From assembly GCA_031553565.1 (NCBI GenBank), contig JAVBLK010000012.1:1-59385 (forward strand): DNA of 59,385 nucleotides. Reading direction: 5' to 3'. Shown here piece after piece: positions 52,343 through 59,385 of this stretch (positions are counted from its first letter, which is position 1; every line of letters begins with the position of its first letter). The DNA is from JAVBLK01 sp031553565 (lineage in GTDB: Bacteria > Bacillota > Clostridia > Christensenellales > DUVY01). The notes beneath the pieces are model-generated. The model worked only from the letters and a program-made list of their open reading frames with translations, ran no database searches and had not been told where the DNA came from. The position numbers and the translations under genes are program-made.

Positions 52343-52962
52343 GGCGCGGCGTGTTTATAACGTTCGAGGGCTGCGAGGGCTCCGGCAAATCGACGCAAGC
52401 GCTGCTTTTAGAGGCTTATCTGAAAGGGCGGGGGCAGGACGTCGTAATGACCAGAGAGCCGGGCGGAACGGCGACCGCCGAGAAGATACGCGCGCTTATC
52501 CTGGAAAAGGGCAACGATATGGACGGGCTTACCGAGGCGCTTTTATATGCGGCCGCAAGGGCGCGGCACGTGTCGGGGATCATCCGTCCGGCGCTTGAAA
52601 GCGGTAAGATCGTGCTGTGCGACAGGTTTTCGGACAGTACTGTGGCGTACCAGGCGTACGCGCGCGGGCAGAAGGTCAAAACCATCGAAAGGCTGTGCAG
52701 GACCGCCGAAAACGGCTGCCGTCCCGACGCCACGATATTCCTTGATACGCCGCCCGAGGAGGGATTTTTCAGGAAGGGCGGCGCGGACGAAAACGACAGG
52801 CTGGAATCTGAAAACCTGGACTTCCACAAAAAGGTATACCAAGGCTATATAAAGCTGGCAAAAAGACACAAAAAGAGGATAATAACAATATCGGCCAAGG
52901 GCAGCCAGGCGGAGATACACAGCCGTATAATAGCGGGATTGAAGCGCCGGGGAGTGCTGTAG
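52339..52962 (+). CDS. tmk: Thymidylate kinase
   Basis: 207 aa from the ATG overlapping the decarboxylase stop; an upstream ATG at 52225 is a spurious extension. Phosphorylates dTMP. P-loop F-E-G-C-E-G-S-G-K-S-T (9-19), T-R-E-P-G-G-T (dTMP/DRX loop) and D-R-F-S-D-S-T-V-A-Y-Q-A-Y are diagnostic. Confidence 0.95.
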   Translation: MRRGVFITFEGCEGSGKSTQALLLEAYLKGRGQDVVMTREPGGTATAEKIRALILEKGNDMDGLTEALLYAAARARHVSGIIRPALESGKIVLCDRFSDSTVAYQAYARGQKVKTIERLCRTAENGCRPDATIFLDTPPEEGFFRKGGADENDRLESENLDFHKKVYQGYIKLAKRHKKRIITISAKGSQAEIHSRIIAGLKRRGVL

Positions 52963-53035
52963 GCAGCAGGCGCGGCAAGCGTGGCCGAAAACAAAAAAGC
53001 ATCATAAAACCTTTAGGAAAACGGAGGATATATCG

Positions 53036-53365
53036 ATGAAACTGATCATGGCGATACTTAACAGCTCGGACGAAAAGGCGGTCGTAAGCGCATTGATGCG
53101 CGGCGGTTTCTATGTCACCAAGCTTGCGGGCACGGGCGGTTTTTTAAAATCGGGTACCACGACGCTTATTTCCGCCGTCAATAACGAGCGGGTCGAGGGC
53201 GCGCTGGAGATCATCCGCACGACGTCCAAGAGCCGCAAGTACGACATCAACAAGATAGATATGTCTTCGCGCCAGATCGCCCAGGAATTTTTTGAAAAGG
53301 GCGAGATAGTGGTCGGCGGGGCTACGGTGTTCGTACTTAACGTTGAAAACTTCTACAAATACTAA
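53036..53365 (+). CDS. darA: DarA/YaaQ PII-like c-di-AMP receptor
   Basis: 109 aa. PII-like fold; K-L-A-G-T-G-G-F-L-K-S-G-T-T-T matches the c-di-AMP-binding loop, and the tail G-G-A-T-V-F-V-L-N-V is conserved. Trimeric cytoplasmic signal-binding protein. GGAGG-type ribosome-binding site precedes the ATG. Neighbouring holB and ricT reproduce the Bacillus gene order, but yaaR is not present between them. Confidence 0.93.
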   Translation: MKLIMAILNSSDEKAVVSALMRGGFYVTKLAGTGGFLKSGTTTLISAVNNERVEGALEIIRTTSKSRKYDINKIDMSSRQIAQEFFEKGEIVVGGATVFVLNVENFYKY

Positions 53366-53368
53366 TTT

Positions 53369-53403
53369 AAGGGCATATATACGGGCGGGATCGGCCCGAA
53401 ACG
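53369..53403 (+). repeat. Short dispersed repeat after darA
   Basis: About 35 nt starting TTAAGGGCATATATACGG closely match the block following ricT (55342-55378). Both start at or just after a stop codon. No coding role is seen. Confidence 0.6.
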
Positions 53404-53553
53404 GAACCTTTTCTTCCTTTGCGTGCCTTCAGCACAGCTCCGTCAGAAAAGAACCCGTTTCAATCCGCTGCCGCCGCATCTATGCCCTTAAATGGCCGGT
53501 TTTTCGGATTTAATATTAAAACTTGCTATATATGTCATAAGAAAAAAATTTTT

Positions 53554-54495
53554 ATGGATTACAGTCCTCTTATCGCTACATCTTCCTGCACGCTGCAGCT
53601 GCTTGCCGATATTGCGGCGGGCAGGGCGGCGCACGCGTATATGCTGTGCGGCGAGGATACGGTTACGGCCTTGGGAGCGGCGGAGATATTTGCCGGGCGG
53701 CTTGCGCACGGCTCGGATATAATCTATCTGCCTTACGACCCCGCGTCCGAACGGGTAAAGACCGAGGACATTAACACGCTTGCCGGCGACTGCTATATCA
53801 AGCCTTACGGCGGTGATCACAAGATATATATAATCAAAAACGCGCATACTATGACCGACCAGGCGCAGAACAAGCTGCTTAAGACCCTGGAGGAACCGCC
53901 GAAAGGCGTCGTTATCATTCTTGTCGCGGCAAATCCGCGCCAGCTGCTTGCCACCGTACATTCGCGCACGCGCAAAATAACCGTAAAGCCTTATAATACC
54001 GAAAGCGTTTATAAGCATTTGATAGATAACGGCATCGAAGAGGACGCGGCCGGGCTTTCCGCGGTGTACGGCGGGGGGAACCTCAGCGAAACGCAGCGCA
54101 TACTTTCCGACGGCAAGTCCGCAATGGCGGTTTCGCTGATATTCAGCATGCTGCTGAATATGCAAAGGAGCCCGGATATCCTGCATTATTCCGCGCTTTT
54201 TTCTAAATATTCGGATATGAAGGGCGAAATGCCGGACTATATGCTGATCGCTGTGCGCGACGTCATGTCGGCGGCGGCGGGACAGCCCGGCCTTGCCTTT
54301 ACAAAAAGCCGTGCGGATGATATAATGAAAATCGCGGCGGCGTATCCGGCGGAGGCCTGCGCGGCGGTAATAGAAAAAATTTCATACGCCAAGAAGCGTC
54401 TTTATTATAACTGTAATTATCAGGGCGTGATAGACGAACTGCTTTTTGCGATCACGGAGGTCAGAGCAATATATGCCGACAGTAACAGGGATTAA
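53554..54495 (+). CDS. holB: DNA polymerase III delta-prime subunit
   Basis: 313 aa from ATG at 53554, which fits the family start; no good ribosome-binding site is seen and a longer reading from 53419 is unlikely. Clamp-loader fold with A-H-A-Y-M-L-C-G, D-Q-A-Q-N-K-L-L-K-T-L-E-E-P-P (the hallmark) and S-R-T-R. The P-loop is lost (C-G-E-D-T-V-T-A-L) and the usual zinc Cys cluster is absent, consistent with a non-ATPase delta-prime role. Overlaps ricT by 23 nt. Confidence 0.9.
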   Translation: MDYSPLIATSSCTLQLLADIAAGRAAHAYMLCGEDTVTALGAAEIFAGRLAHGSDIIYLPYDPASERVKTEDINTLAGDCYIKPYGGDHKIYIIKNAHTMTDQAQNKLLKTLEEPPKGVVIILVAANPRQLLATVHSRTRKITVKPYNTESVYKHLIDNGIEEDAAGLSAVYGGGNLSETQRILSDGKSAMAVSLIFSMLLNMQRSPDILHYSALFSKYSDMKGEMPDYMLIAVRDVMSAAAGQPGLAFTKSRADDIMKIAAAYPAEACAAVIEKISYAKKRLYYNCNYQGVIDELLFAITEVRAIYADSNRD

Positions 54496-55345
54496 ATTCA
54501 AGGGGAATAATAAATTATACTACTTTGCGCCGGGCGAACTGACGCCTGAAACGGGCGAGGGCGTCATTGTCGAGACTGCGCGCGGCGTCGAGTACGGCAC
54601 AGTCGCAACGCCTAACAAAGAGGTCGAGGACAGCCGTGTCGTGCAGCCCTTAAAACCTATCATAAGGCTTGCGACGCATGACGATCTTATGCAGATCGAA
54701 AAGAACGAGGCTAAAAAGCCCGATGCGATCAAGACCGCCGCCGAAAAGATCAGGAAGCACAAGCTGGAGATGAAGCTGGTGGACGTCGAGTTTACCTTTG
54801 ACGGCCAAAAGGTAGTGTTCTATTTCACCGCCGAGGGGCGCGTGGATTTCCGCGAGCTTGTCCGGGATCTGGCGTCACATTTCCGCATCAGGATCGAGCT
54901 GCGCCAAATAGGCATCCGCGACGAGTGCAGGATGCTGGGCGGTATCGCGCCGTGCGGCAGGGCTTGCTGCTGCAGCGCGCATCTTCCCGATTTCGAGCGC
55001 GTGTCGATCAAGATGGCAAAGAACCAGGGGCTTTCGCTTAACAGCCAGAAAATCAGCGGCCTGTGCGGCAGGCTGATGTGCTGTCTGTCATACGAAAACG
55101 GCCACTACTGCGAGACGGCCAAGCGTATGCCGAAACTAAACAGCGACGTAACCACCCCCGACGGCATGGGCACAGTCATCAGCAATAACTTTTTAAAAGA
55201 AACGGTAAAGGTGCGCCTGCCCTTAAGGGATAAGGAAGGGTACGAGATAAAGGACTACGCGGCCAAGGACCTGAAGGCTAAGGCAACGATCGCCGACCAG
55301 CTGGCGGCGGAAACGGACGCAAACGACGACAGCGACATAATTTAG
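54473..55345 (+). CDS. ricT: RicT/YaaT, PSP1-domain protein
   Basis: 290 aa from ATG at 54473 with GGAGG 10 nt upstream. PSP1 domain with Cys clusters C152, C161-C165-C166-C167 and C198-C203-C204 (A-C-C-C-S and L-M-C-C-L-S). In Bacillus, RicT belongs to the Ric/Y complex that binds Fe-S clusters and aids RNase Y mRNA maturation and sporulation phosphorelay. The last 14 codons are repeated as a 41-bp direct copy just downstream (55400-55440). Confidence 0.92.
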   Translation: MPTVTGIKFKGNNKLYYFAPGELTPETGEGVIVETARGVEYGTVATPNKEVEDSRVVQPLKPIIRLATHDDLMQIEKNEAKKPDAIKTAAEKIRKHKLEMKLVDVEFTFDGQKVVFYFTAEGRVDFRELVRDLASHFRIRIELRQIGIRDECRMLGGIAPCGRACCCSAHLPDFERVSIKMAKNQGLSLNSQKISGLCGRLMCCLSYENGHYCETAKRMPKLNSDVTTPDGMGTVISNNFLKETVKVRLPLRDKEGYEIKDYAAKDLKAKATIADQLAAETDANDDSDII

Positions 55346-55440
55346 GGCATATATACGGCGGGATCGGCGCGAAAAGGCCCTTCGCCGCTCCTCCGCGTAC
55401 TGGCGGCGGAAACGGACGCAAACGACGACAGCGACATAAT
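55301..55440 (+). repeat. 41-bp direct repeat flanking a 58-bp block
   Basis: Positions 55301-55341 (the end of ricT) recur exactly at 55400-55440. The 58-nt block between them (55342-55399) includes the present ricT stop and the short repeat also found after darA. The second copy continues into ATA-TAA, an alternative stop that would give the same C-terminus. Confidence 0.85.
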
Positions 55441-55518
55441 ATAATATATCGCCTTTTTCTTAGGTTAAGAAAAAACATTAAATATATATATCTCAAGAAC
55501 TGCCTTGCCGGTTTTTGT

Positions 55519-55547
55519 TTGCTTAGTTTTGCGGTTGATGATATAAT
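55519..55547 (+). promoter_or_regulatory. Promoter of ferredoxin gene
   Basis: TTGCTT (55519-55524), 17 nt, TATAAT (55542-55547), about 40 nt before the start codon. Confidence 0.65.
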
Positions 55548-55584
55548 TTATACAAGTAATTTATTTTAAGGAGAAATAACTAAA

Positions 55585-55758
55585 ATGGCTTATAAGATCA
55601 GTGACGAATGTATCAAGTGCGGCGCGTGCGAGGGTGAATGCCCCGTCGGCGCGATCAGCGAGGGCAGCGCGGCCTATGTCATAGACGAAGCTACCTGCAT
55701 CGATTGCGGCGCGTGCGCCGACAACTGCCCCGTAAACGCGATTTCCCCAAAAGAATAA
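55585..55758 (+). CDS. 2[4Fe-4S] ferredoxin
   Basis: 57 aa. Two C-x-x-C-x-x-C-x-x-x-C-P motifs: C-I-K-C-G-A-C-E-G-E-C-P and C-I-D-C-G-A-C-A-D-N-C-P, each binding one 4Fe-4S cluster. A small cytoplasmic electron carrier typical of clostridia. AAGGAG (55568-55573) lies 11 nt before ATG; own promoter upstream and strong terminator downstream make it a single-gene unit. Confidence 0.95.
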   Translation: MAYKISDECIKCGACEGECPVGAISEGSAAYVIDEATCIDCGACADNCPVNAISPKE

Positions 55759-55787
55759 ACCCGCGTTTTATTTGATTTGTACATATG

Positions 55788-55826
55788 CACAGGCTTACTT
55801 TTTCAGGTAAGCCTGTGTTTTTTTTT
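55788..55826 (+). terminator. Terminator of ferredoxin gene
   Basis: 11-bp perfect stem CACAGGCTTAC / GTAAGCCTGTG with an 8-nt loop, followed by nine T residues. Confidence 0.95.
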
Positions 55827-55863
55827 GTGCCCTTGTAATATTCATTTGCATATTATGTTATTA

Positions 55864-56021
55864 AGTAAAGGCTGACTAATGGATAAATTTTGAGCAAGTA
55901 TTTAAGGGCAGAAAACGGCTTGTTTTCAAAGGCAATACAATAAGGTATTGACCCAAAAAGAAGACTTTTTATGGCGAAAAAGACGCGGCTATAAACTCTA
56001 TCGAATTAATCAGCGGTTACT
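55864..56021 (+). repeat. MITE-like element, 158 bp
   Basis: Termini AGTAAAGGCTGACTAAT and TTAATCAGCGGTTACT. Central hairpin CAATAC-AATAAG-GTATTG (55933-55950). Near-identical in body to 39592-39749. The stretch 56022-56170 between this copy and the next has no recognised feature. Confidence 0.82.
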
Positions 56022-56170
56022 GAAGGCTGATAAAAAAATGTTTTGTTAAAGCGGGTGAAAACCGGCTTTTTCCCTGCGGCAGCTGTCCGGGCGAGGGGAG
56101 CCTTTTTGCAGTGTCAGAACATTGCATATCCTTAGCAGTATTCTTTTTTTCAGAGGCTTTTTACAAAAGT

Positions 56171-56328
56171 TTAAGGAAGCGATGAGATCAATTTAGAGCA
56201 AGTATTTTTCAGCATGAAAACGGCTTATTTTTGCAGCAAATAGTAGAACTATTTCTGAAGGAAGGAAGACGTTTTCGGCGAAAAAGACGCCGCTTTAAAT
56301 TATATCGAATTATACAGCGATTCCTTAA
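56171..56328 (+). repeat. MITE-like element, 158 bp
   Basis: Termini TTAAGGAAGCGATGAGAT and ACAGCGATTCCTTAA. Central hairpin AAATAGT-AGA-ACTATTT (56238-56254), the subtype also seen at 21155-21320 and 59086-59249. Confidence 0.82.
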
Positions 56329-56385
56329 CGTAAGCTACCAAGGAGAAACGGCAAATTAATCAAAATTGATAAGGAGTAACAATAA

Positions 56386-57084
56386 ATGGTTATTAATAAT
56401 AGCGGCTTTTGTCAGCCGTGTAATCCGTGCTGTCAGCCGTACCCGTGCCAGCAGCCGTGCTGTTGTGTGTGCTGCCCGACGGGCGCAACCGGACCTACCG
56501 GCCCCACCGGCGCGACAGGCCCCACCGGCTCCACCGGCCCCACCGGCCCGACAGGCGCAACGGGCATAACCGGCTTGACGGGCTTTACGGGCGCGACAGG
56601 CTTGACTGGCCCCACTGGGCCTACAGGGCCTACAGGGCCTACGGGGCCGACTGGAACGACGGGGCTTCAAGGGCCGAACGGGTTGATTGCCTTCGCCTAT
56701 GTTTATAATATAAGCGACACTTCGATTGTATGCCCGGGGCAGACAGACATTTTATTCAGTAACAACGGTCCGCTGCTTGCCGTAACACACACCGCAGGAA
56801 CGGCGCCGGTTACGGTCTTAGAGGGCGGAATATACAAAATCGATTACAGCCTGCACCTTTTGGCGGGCGTAGGCGCCTCGTTTGCGCTTACCGTTAACGG
56901 CACAGTTCTGCCTTCCACAGTCATTAATTCTGCCGTATCTATCGGCGAAATATCGGGTTCGCAGCTGCTTCTCCTTGCCGCCGGCGACGTAGTAAGGCTG
57001 AGGAACAATTCGTTGACGACAGTCTCGCTGGATATCGCACCCGGAACGGCCGCCCGGCTGACGCTGGTAAGAATCGGCGTGTAA
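56386..57084 (+). CDS. Collagen-like Cys-rich surface/spore protein
   Basis: 232 aa. The first 30 residues contain ten Cys (C-C-Q-P, C-C-C-V-C-C), probably a crosslinking anchor. Residues 33-98 are 22 collagen-type triplets, mostly G-P-T or G-A-T. The C-terminal 130 residues form a BclA/C1q-like beta domain (I-Y-K-I-D-Y-S-L, F-A-L-T-V-N-G-T), a trimerisation head. The layout resembles exosporium proteins such as BclA, but no Sec signal is present. AAGGAG 10 nt upstream. A glycosyltransferase follows. Confidence 0.85.
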   Translation: MVINNSGFCQPCNPCCQPYPCQQPCCCVCCPTGATGPTGPTGATGPTGSTGPTGPTGATGITGLTGFTGATGLTGPTGPTGPTGPTGPTGTTGLQGPNGLIAFAYVYNISDTSIVCPGQTDILFSNNGPLLAVTHTAGTAPVTVLEGGIYKIDYSLHLLAGVGASFALTVNGTVLPSTVINSAVSIGEISGSQLLLLAAGDVVRLRNNSLTTVSLDIAPGTAARLTLVRIGV

Positions 57085-57174
57085 ATGCGGCATAAATGAC
57101 TAATGTAAACTTATGCGAAAGCAGCAGCATCCGTTTTTGACGGAAGCAATGCGGTAAAAGAAAAGAAGCAAAGT

Positions 57175-57198
57175 CCGCCGGGCGTTAATGCCCGGCGG
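57175..57198 (+). terminator. Hairpin after collagen-like gene
   Basis: CCGCCGGGC-GTTAAT-GCCCGGCGG, a perfect 9-bp stem. There is no T tract, so termination is possible but weak; it may also shape the leader of the next gene. Confidence 0.45.
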
Positions 57199-57231
57199 CG
57201 TATACATGAAAACAAGAAGGGGAGAAAAGCA

Positions 57232-58314
57232 ATGCCTCAGATCACGATAAGCCTGTGTATGATAGTCAAAAACGAGGAGGAGGTGCTGGCACGATGTCTT
57301 GAAAGCGTGTCGGGGTTAGCTGACGAGATAATAATCGTGGATACCGGTTCGACCGACGGCACTGTTCAAATCGCAAGGCAATACACCGAAAAGGTATATC
57401 ATTTTGCGTGGATAGACGACTTTTCCGCCGCGCGGAATTACGCCTTTTCGCTTGCACAAAAAGACTATATCCTGTGGCTGGACGCGGACGACATAATAAA
57501 GGAAAAAGACAAAAGCGCGTTTCTCGGCCTTAAAACATCTATGCCCGAGGGCACCGATATTGTGATGATGAAGTATGACCTTGCCGTTGACAAGGAAGGC
57601 AAGCCCAGTTTTTCAAACTTCCGCGAAAGGCTGATCCGCCGCGGCGCGGGGCTGCAATGGATAGGCCCGGTCCACGAGGTCGTCCTCCTTACAGGTAAGA
57701 TAATCTACAGGGACGATATCGCCGTCTCGCATATGAAGCTGAAAGCGTCCGAACCCGGCCGGAACCTTAAAATAATGGAAAAGCATATCGCGGCGGGGGG
57801 GATACTGGACGCGCGCCAAATGTTTTATTACGCGCGCGAGCTTTCGGATAACGCGCGGCATGACGCGGCGGCGGATATCTACAGCCGATTTCTTGCCCGC
57901 GGCGACGGCTGGACTGAAAACAAGATCGAGGCGTGCCGGGGGCTGTCGTACTGCCTTTTAAAGGCCGGCCGGCACGAGGAATCGCTTTTGGCGCTCTTTA
58001 AAAGCTTTTGCTATGACGCGCCGCGCGCCGAGGTCTGCTGCGACATAGGCGGACATTTTTTAGAGCGCAAAAACTATCAAACGGCGGCGTATTGGTACGA
58101 ACAGGCAAAAGCCATGAAACCGATGCCCGAACGCGGCGGCTTTATAAATGCCGACTGCTACGGCTATATTCCCGCCATCCAGCTCTGCGTATGCTATTAC
58201 GCATTGGGTGAGACCGAAAAAGCAAAAGCATATAACGACCAGGCCGCAGCCTGCAAGCCGGACGACGAATCAGTGAAGCAAAATAAGGAATTTTTTGACT
58301 CGCTATGTTCGTGA
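57232..58314 (+). CDS. Family 2 glycosyltransferase with TPR-like tail
   Basis: 360 aa. Residues 5-~190 are a GT-A domain: S-L-C-M-I-V-K-N-E-E, D-E-I-I-I-V-D-T-G-S-T-D-G-T and L-D84-A-D86-D (DxD metal site). G-P-V-H-E is a family motif. Residues ~200-350 are helical TPR-like repeats (A-A-Y-W-Y-E-Q-A-K-A), as in SunS-type and related enzymes. No membrane helix, so it acts in the cytoplasm. The adjacent collagen-like protein, with many Thr in its G-P-T repeats, is an attractive substrate; that link is inference. Confidence 0.88.
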   Translation: MPQITISLCMIVKNEEEVLARCLESVSGLADEIIIVDTGSTDGTVQIARQYTEKVYHFAWIDDFSAARNYAFSLAQKDYILWLDADDIIKEKDKSAFLGLKTSMPEGTDIVMMKYDLAVDKEGKPSFSNFRERLIRRGAGLQWIGPVHEVVLLTGKIIYRDDIAVSHMKLKASEPGRNLKIMEKHIAAGGILDARQMFYYARELSDNARHDAAADIYSRFLARGDGWTENKIEACRGLSYCLLKAGRHEESLLALFKSFCYDAPRAEVCCDIGGHFLERKNYQTAAYWYEQAKAMKPMPERGGFINADCYGYIPAIQLCVCYYALGETEKAKAYNDQAAACKPDDESVKQNKEFFDSLCS

Positions 58315-58372
58315 TAACGGAAATTCTGCCGTTCCGGAACGTAATACTTGCGCCGGGGGGGGGCAGCGGTCG

Positions 58373-58996
58373 CTATGTTTTTATTATTTGGGCAAACTGC
58401 GTGGACAGATACCTGATCCCATCCTCGAATTTCCGGCTGCTTTCCTCAAACGGTTTTAACTGTCTTAAGTTTTCCTGAAAAACCGCGACTGCAAAAGAAT
58501 GAAAAATAAAGGAAGTCCACTGAAAATCTATCCGCTTGATTTTCCCCAGAGAATACAAGCCGGTCAAAATGTTTGTTCCGTATTCCAGGGCATCCTCCAC
58601 AACTACCTTTTTGAAAAGCTTCTGGGCTTCGTCGTTTTCGTATTGAAGAGAAAGAATTACTCGTGATATAGTCATCATCCTGTAGTGTTCGTCAGGATCT
58701 CCGAATGTGTAAAACAACATACATAAAACCTCTGAAAGAGGCATTTTCCTGGAAGCCTCAAAAATTTCATCGGGCTTATTTCTGTATTTTGCAAAATTCG
58801 ATTCGAATTCATTAAAAATAGTTTTTAATATCCTGTCTTTTGAATCGTAAAAATAGTAAATGCTTGCCGACCGGATGCCAACTTTTTTTGCGATCTCCCG
58901 CATGGTAGTTTTTTCATAGCCGAAAAGCGCAAAAAGTTCCAGTGCAGACGACAAAATTTTAGATTTAGTCTCGTTTGCGGCCATCGCGATCCCCAA
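58373..58996 (-). CDS. TetR-family regulator
   Basis: 207 aa. Helix-turn-helix: K-I-L-S-S-A-L-E-L-F-A-L-F-G-Y-E-K-T-T-M, I-A-K-K-V-G-I-R-S-A-S-I-Y-Y-F-Y (about 13-50), with Y-F-Y-D-S-K-D typical of TetR. A variable helical ligand domain follows. No target gene lies adjacent; the upstream DNA is filled by repeat elements. A G9 run (about 58352-58362) lies between it and the convergent glycosyltransferase. Confidence 0.9.
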   Translation of the reverse strand: MGIAMAANETKSKILSSALELFALFGYEKTTMREIAKKVGIRSASIYYFYDSKDRILKTIFNEFESNFAKYRNKPDEIFEASRKMPLSEVLCMLFYTFGDPDEHYRMMTISRVILSLQYENDEAQKLFKKVVVEDALEYGTNILTGLYSLGKIKRIDFQWTSFIFHSFAVAVFQENLRQLKPFEESSRKFEDGIRYLSTQFAQIIKT

Positions 58997-59011
58997 AATA
59001 TGAATTGGTTA

Positions 59012-59084
59012 TTAAGGAACCGCTGAACAAATACCTTTGAATACAGCTGCAAAAAACATGCAGGTTTATTCAGCGTCTCCTTAA
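59012..59084 (+). repeat. Short deletion derivative of MITE-like family
   Basis: Only 73 bp: TTAAGGAACCGCTGAACAAA and TTTATTCAGCGTCTCCTTAA form the ends, with almost no body and an inner inverted repeat around CAGCTGC. It lies upstream of the TetR gene and abuts the next element. Confidence 0.8.
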
Positions 59085-59085
59085 A

Positions 59086-59249
59086 AGTGAACCGCTGAAT
59101 AATTCGATATAATTTACAGCTGCGTCTTTTTCGCCTGAAAACGTCTTCTTTTTTTGCAAATAGTTCTACTATTTGCTGCAAAAACAAGCCGTTTTCTGAC
59201 TTAAAAATACTTGCTCTAAATTAACCTCATTTATTCAGCGTCTCCTTAA
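59086..59249 (-). repeat. MITE-like element, about 164 bp
   Basis: Ends AACCGCTGAATAATTC and TTTATTCAGCGTCTCCTTAA; central hairpin GCAAATAGT-TCT-ACTATTTGC (59156-59176). Nearly identical to the copy at 21155-21320. Confidence 0.85.
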
Positions 59250-59253
59250 CGAA

Positions 59254-59337
59254 TATGCGATTAAGTAAGGTTTTGGAAGCGTCCTAAGTTTTTTGTGGAC
59301 AATTAGGGCGCTTCAAAACCTTTTTAATCGAACATAC
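59254..59337. repeat. Long imperfect hairpin at window end
   Basis: TATG-GATTAA-AAGGTTTTG-AAGCG-CCTAA on the left pairs, with a few mismatches and bulges, with TTAGG-CGCTT-CAAAACCT-TTAATCG-CATA on the right across a loop of about 15 nt. Followed by T-rich DNA. It may be a strong terminator or the end of a further element. Confidence 0.6.
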
Positions 59338-59385
59338 TTTTTTGCTTTTCTTATTTTTTCCGGTTTATTTCGTTTTTTTGACCTT

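Noticed and set aside
53554..54495. Inactivated clamp-loader gene
   Set aside because: Loss of the P-loop is compatible with a delta-prime role, and the frame and hallmark motifs are intact.
56480..56680. CRISPR-like short repeats
   Set aside because: The periodicity is 9 nt and multiples, encoding Gly-x-Thr collagen triplets; there are no spacers.

Overview
The window looks like a chromosomal segment from a Gram-positive Clostridia-type member of the Bacillota. The evidence is the yaaO-tmk-darA-holB-ricT block, DnaD-like and DnaI-like primosome genes, RqcP, an Aquifex-type aconitase, SipW-type signal peptidases and a collagen-like spore or surface protein. Genus or family cannot be fixed from the sequence alone. 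Most genes are on the + strand. No rRNA, tRNA or CRISPR array was seen.

Positions 1-23412 hold a large surface and secretion locus. Six proteins (starts 952, 1788, 2558, 13199, 20468, 21331) begin with the signal peptide typical of SipW/TasA/CalY systems, a hydrophobic stretch ending in A/G-W-F/L. They accompany two ER/archaeal-type (Ser-His) signal peptidases (14453, 22291), a single-pass anchored protein (11883) that shares a C-terminal motif with the main fibre-like protein, and a secreted giant of about 2,750 residues with GLUG-like repeats (3300). Embedded among them are a membrane-anchored McrB-like AAA+ ATPase (15543), a degenerate EAL-domain protein with a long Ala/Lys/Pro-rich head (17213) and a DUF2357/McrC-like protein without a recognisable nuclease (18871). 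The last overlaps the next SipW-type substrate by 8 nt. My reading, which is inference, is a cyclic-dinucleotide-responsive, ATPase-linked surface-fibre system. It is the best candidate here for an undescribed system.

Positions 23509-25348 carry an alpha/beta hydrolase and a QueT-like transporter on the - strand. Positions 25517-31742 are a compact tyrA-aroC-aroB-aroA/aroE(fusion)-aroQ-aroK operon. A - strand block follows: an IspD-IspF fusion, RqcP, a DnaI/DnaC-like loader and a DnaD-like protein. Two P-type cation ATPases come next. The second is preceded by a convincing yybP-ykoY (Mn2+) riboswitch whose P1 strand doubles as a terminator strand. Then come aconitase, ProRS, an Lrp/aminotransferase pair, GreA, LysRS and the yaaO-tmk-darA-holB-ricT block. 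The right end has a small ferredoxin, a collagen-like protein with a neighbouring glycosyltransferase, and a TetR regulator.

A dispersed family of short (73-166 bp), MITE-like elements is scattered between genes at both ends, inside the surface locus and around the P-type ATPases. Copies share terminal inverted repeats and a central hairpin whose stem sequence differs between copies while pairing is kept. Several genes also have a -10 box so close to the start codon that their mRNAs should be leaderless or nearly so.
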